The translations under genes and the position numbers were made by a program. A stretch of 64,000 nt of DNA from Arenimonas daejeonensis (GTDB lineage Bacteria > Pseudomonadota > Gammaproteobacteria > Xanthomonadales > Xanthomonadaceae): the NCBI RefSeq assembly GCF_007993735.1, contig NZ_CP042453.1:1674001-1738000 (forward strand). Direction: 5' to 3'. The stretch's first letter is position 1. Every line of letters starts with the position of its first letter. Under the pieces are notes generated by a model. It worked only from the letters and a program-made list of their open reading frames with translations, had not been told where the DNA came from and did not search any database. This document shows positions 62,574 to 64,000 of the stretch, piece after piece.

Positions 62574-63713
62574 TCAGGGCAGCTCGATACGCCAGCCGAT
62601 GGCGAAGATGCGTTCCTGCAGGAAATCATGCCCGAAGCGCTGCCGGTACTCGACGAAAGCCGAATGCCCGCCGGTGAACACGAACACCGCACCCAGCCCG
62701 GCCTCACCCCAGTTGTCGTCGGCGTCGTCGGTGTCGAACACCACCGGCGTGGCTGCGGCATCTCCCAGGAAGCTGACCGCGATCGGCCGCGCCGGGTTCG
62801 CGAACTCGTGGCGCCATCCCAGCCGGATCTGCGGCTGCCAGATACCCCAGGCGGCCGACACGGTGCGTGCCAGGGCGGCGTCGGCCCGCCCGCGGCGGCT
62901 GGTGATGGTCCGGCCCGGCACGAACAGCGCCAGGCCGGCGCCACCGGTTTCGGAATAGGCGTCGATGCCCGTGCGCTGCCAGTCCAGGCCGGCACCGAGC
63001 TGCCATTCCCAGGCACCGCGTGGCAGTGACCAGGTCAGGCCCAGGCCGGCGAGGTCGCGTTCGGAGTCCGGATTGGCCCGCGCGATGTCGCTGACGCTGA
63101 CGCCGCTCAACAGGGTGTAGTCAATCGCCCGGCGCAGGTCGTAGTCGCCGTTGAGCCGGCCGGCATAGGCGTCCAGGGCCAGGGCGTCCGTGGCGCTCCA
63201 GCTGGCCAGGGCCAGCAGGCCGGTGTAGCGGGCGTCGCTGCGGCCGTCCGAGGCCAGGAAGTCCAGGTCCTCACGGGAGTGGCTCAGCAGCAGCCCCAGC
63301 CGCCAGTCGGCCGCCGGGGCCCAGTCCACGCCCGCGCCCAGGGTGCCGGTGTCGCCGTCGAACGGGGCCTCGTTGATGCCATCGCGGCGCTTGAGGCGGC
63401 CCGCATCGGCATTGAGGAAGACTGACCAGCCGACCGCCACTTCACTGCGCATCTCGGCCTGGTCGGGCGACCCGTCGCGGGTGGCGGCGCGGCCTTGGCC
63501 AGGAATCTCGCCCAGGAAGTTGCCGCTGGCCGCGCCGGACTGGCTGCCGGGCCCGCCGGTGAATATCTCGTTGCAGCGTGTCGCCAGGTCCGAACCCGGT
63601 GCCGCCCCGGGACACAGGGTGGTCCACGACGCCGCCAGCGCATCGTCCGGTGCCTGGGCACGGGCCAGGCCCGGAAGTGCCAGCAACAGCAGCAAACAGA
63701 CGATGTTGCGCAT
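62574..63713 (-). CDS. Autotransporter-type beta-barrel outer-membrane protein without a passenger
   Basis: 379 residues. The signal peptide ends LARA-QAP. A short Cys-containing N-terminal stretch (CPGAAPGSDLATRC) and a Gly/Gln-rich segment lead into about 250 residues of amphipathic strands. These resemble an autotransporter beta domain (GTLGAGVDWAPAADWRLGLL, WQPQIRLGWRHEFANPARPI, AFVEYRQRFGHDF), and the last strand is RIFAIGWRIELP. There is no long passenger region. It may be a stand-alone barrel or surface esterase-like relic. The family call is by pattern. Confidence 0.72.
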   Translation of the reverse strand: MRNIVCLLLLLALPGLARAQAPDDALAASWTTLCPGAAPGSDLATRCNEIFTGGPGSQSGAASGNFLGEIPGQGRAATRDGSPDQAEMRSEVAVGWSVFLNADAGRLKRRDGINEAPFDGDTGTLGAGVDWAPAADWRLGLLLSHSREDLDFLASDGRSDARYTGLLALASWSATDALALDAYAGRLNGDYDLRRAIDYTLLSGVSVSDIARANPDSERDLAGLGLTWSLPRGAWEWQLGAGLDWQRTGIDAYSETGGAGLALFVPGRTITSRRGRADAALARTVSAAWGIWQPQIRLGWRHEFANPARPIAVSFLGDAAATPVVFDTDDADDNWGEAGLGAVFVFTGGHSAFVEYRQRFGHDFLQERIFAIGWRIELP

Positions 63714-63794
63714 ATTCCGCTCCCCTGTATTTCCCGCTGGAGTCTATAACGGCAAAAGCGGCGCTACAGTGCCGTATCCGACAAGGAGTCGACC

Positions 63795-64000
63795 ATGCGC
63801 GTACGTTTCCACGGCGCCGCCGGTGAAGTCACCGGCAGTTGCCACGAAGTCGAGGCCGCCGGCCATCGCCTGCTGCTCGACTGCGGCATGATCCAGGGCA
63901 GCGACGAGGACGAGCGCCGCAACTTCGATGCCTTCGGTTTCGATGCCGCGTCCATCGATGCCGTGGTGCTCAGCCACGCCCACATCGACCATTGCGGCCG
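63795..64000 (+). CDS. Beta-CASP/RNA-processing-type metallo-beta-lactamase, N-terminal part (3' truncated by window edge)
   Basis: ATG 63795 with AAGGAG upstream gives VRFHGAAGEVTGSCHEVEAA and LLLDCGMIQGSDEDERRNF, then VVLSHAHIDHCGR, the HxHxDH metal-binding motif. The VTGSCH start and the CGMIQG motif are typical of the beta-CASP (CPSF-like) branch. The gene runs off the window, so the beta-CASP domain itself is not seen. Confidence 0.82.
   Translation, partial: MRVRFHGAAGEVTGSCHEVEAAGHRLLLDCGMIQGSDEDERRNFDAFGFDAASIDAVVLSHAHIDHCG

Overview
The window is one continuous, GC-rich (about two-thirds G+C by eye) piece of a gammaproteobacterial chromosome. Gene content and order point to the Xanthomonadaceae/Lysobacterales (Luteimonas, Lysobacter and Stenotrophomonas relatives): ispE, tRNA-Gln, prs, rplY, pth, ychF, a tRNA-Tyr/Gly/Thr cluster, tuf, tRNA-Trp, secE and nusG run directly into the L11, beta, str, S10, spc and alpha ribosomal/RNA-polymerase operons, followed by dsbB and a class II DAHP synthase. 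The family assignment is inferred from synteny and protein character, not from a search.

Layout. 1-4.9 kb: end of lolB, ispE, tRNA-Gln, prs, rplY, pth, ychF. 5-6.7 kb: four tRNA genes around tuf copy 1. 6.7-37.2 kb: the translation/transcription block secE-nusG-rplKAJL-rpoBC-rpsLG-fusA-tuf2-rpsJ to rplO-secY-rpsMKD-rpoA-rplQ. Several promoters, leader hairpins and intercistronic hairpins can be read in it. 37.3-48.9 kb: dsbB, class II DAHP synthase, typA (minus strand), a cyclophilin, a three-gene minus-strand envelope cluster (LpoB/CsgG-like protein, M48 protease, lipoprotein), an aminotransferase, mdh and prpB-prpC. 48.9-55 kb: a cell-wall hydrolase, 2,4-dienoyl-CoA reductase (fadH), a divergent HxlR regulator/hydrolase pair and prpD. 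54.9-64 kb: an OmpA-family protein, a small secreted protein, a DUF1295 membrane protein, a pseudouridine synthase, a murein endopeptidase-like protein, kbl and tdh flanking a TorF-family outer-membrane protein, an autotransporter-type beta-barrel protein and the start of a beta-CASP metallo-beta-lactamase.

The most striking property of the raw sequence is damage. I count 26 apparent frameshifts in 23 genes, including essential single-copy genes (rpsC, rplC, rplD, rpsG, rpsH, rpmC, rpmD). In every case but rpsG, a change of one base (two for hxlR) restores a family-length protein. About half sit on CCWGG (CCAGG/CCTGG) sites and most of the rest in G or C runs. This looks like consensus error, possibly driven by Dcm-type methylation of native DNA. 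I annotate these genes as CDS over their full reconstructed span and describe each break.

No prophage, insertion sequence, CRISPR array or defence island is visible. The most interesting non-coding signals are three: a CTCGGT-plus-hairpin element that starts 6-7 bases after the -10 box of three ribosomal-operon promoters; a long extended hairpin between rplL and rpoB; and a perfect palindrome holding both -35 boxes between the HxlR regulator and its divergent hydrolase. The least-explained coding unit is the three-gene envelope cluster at 41.9-44.4 kb.
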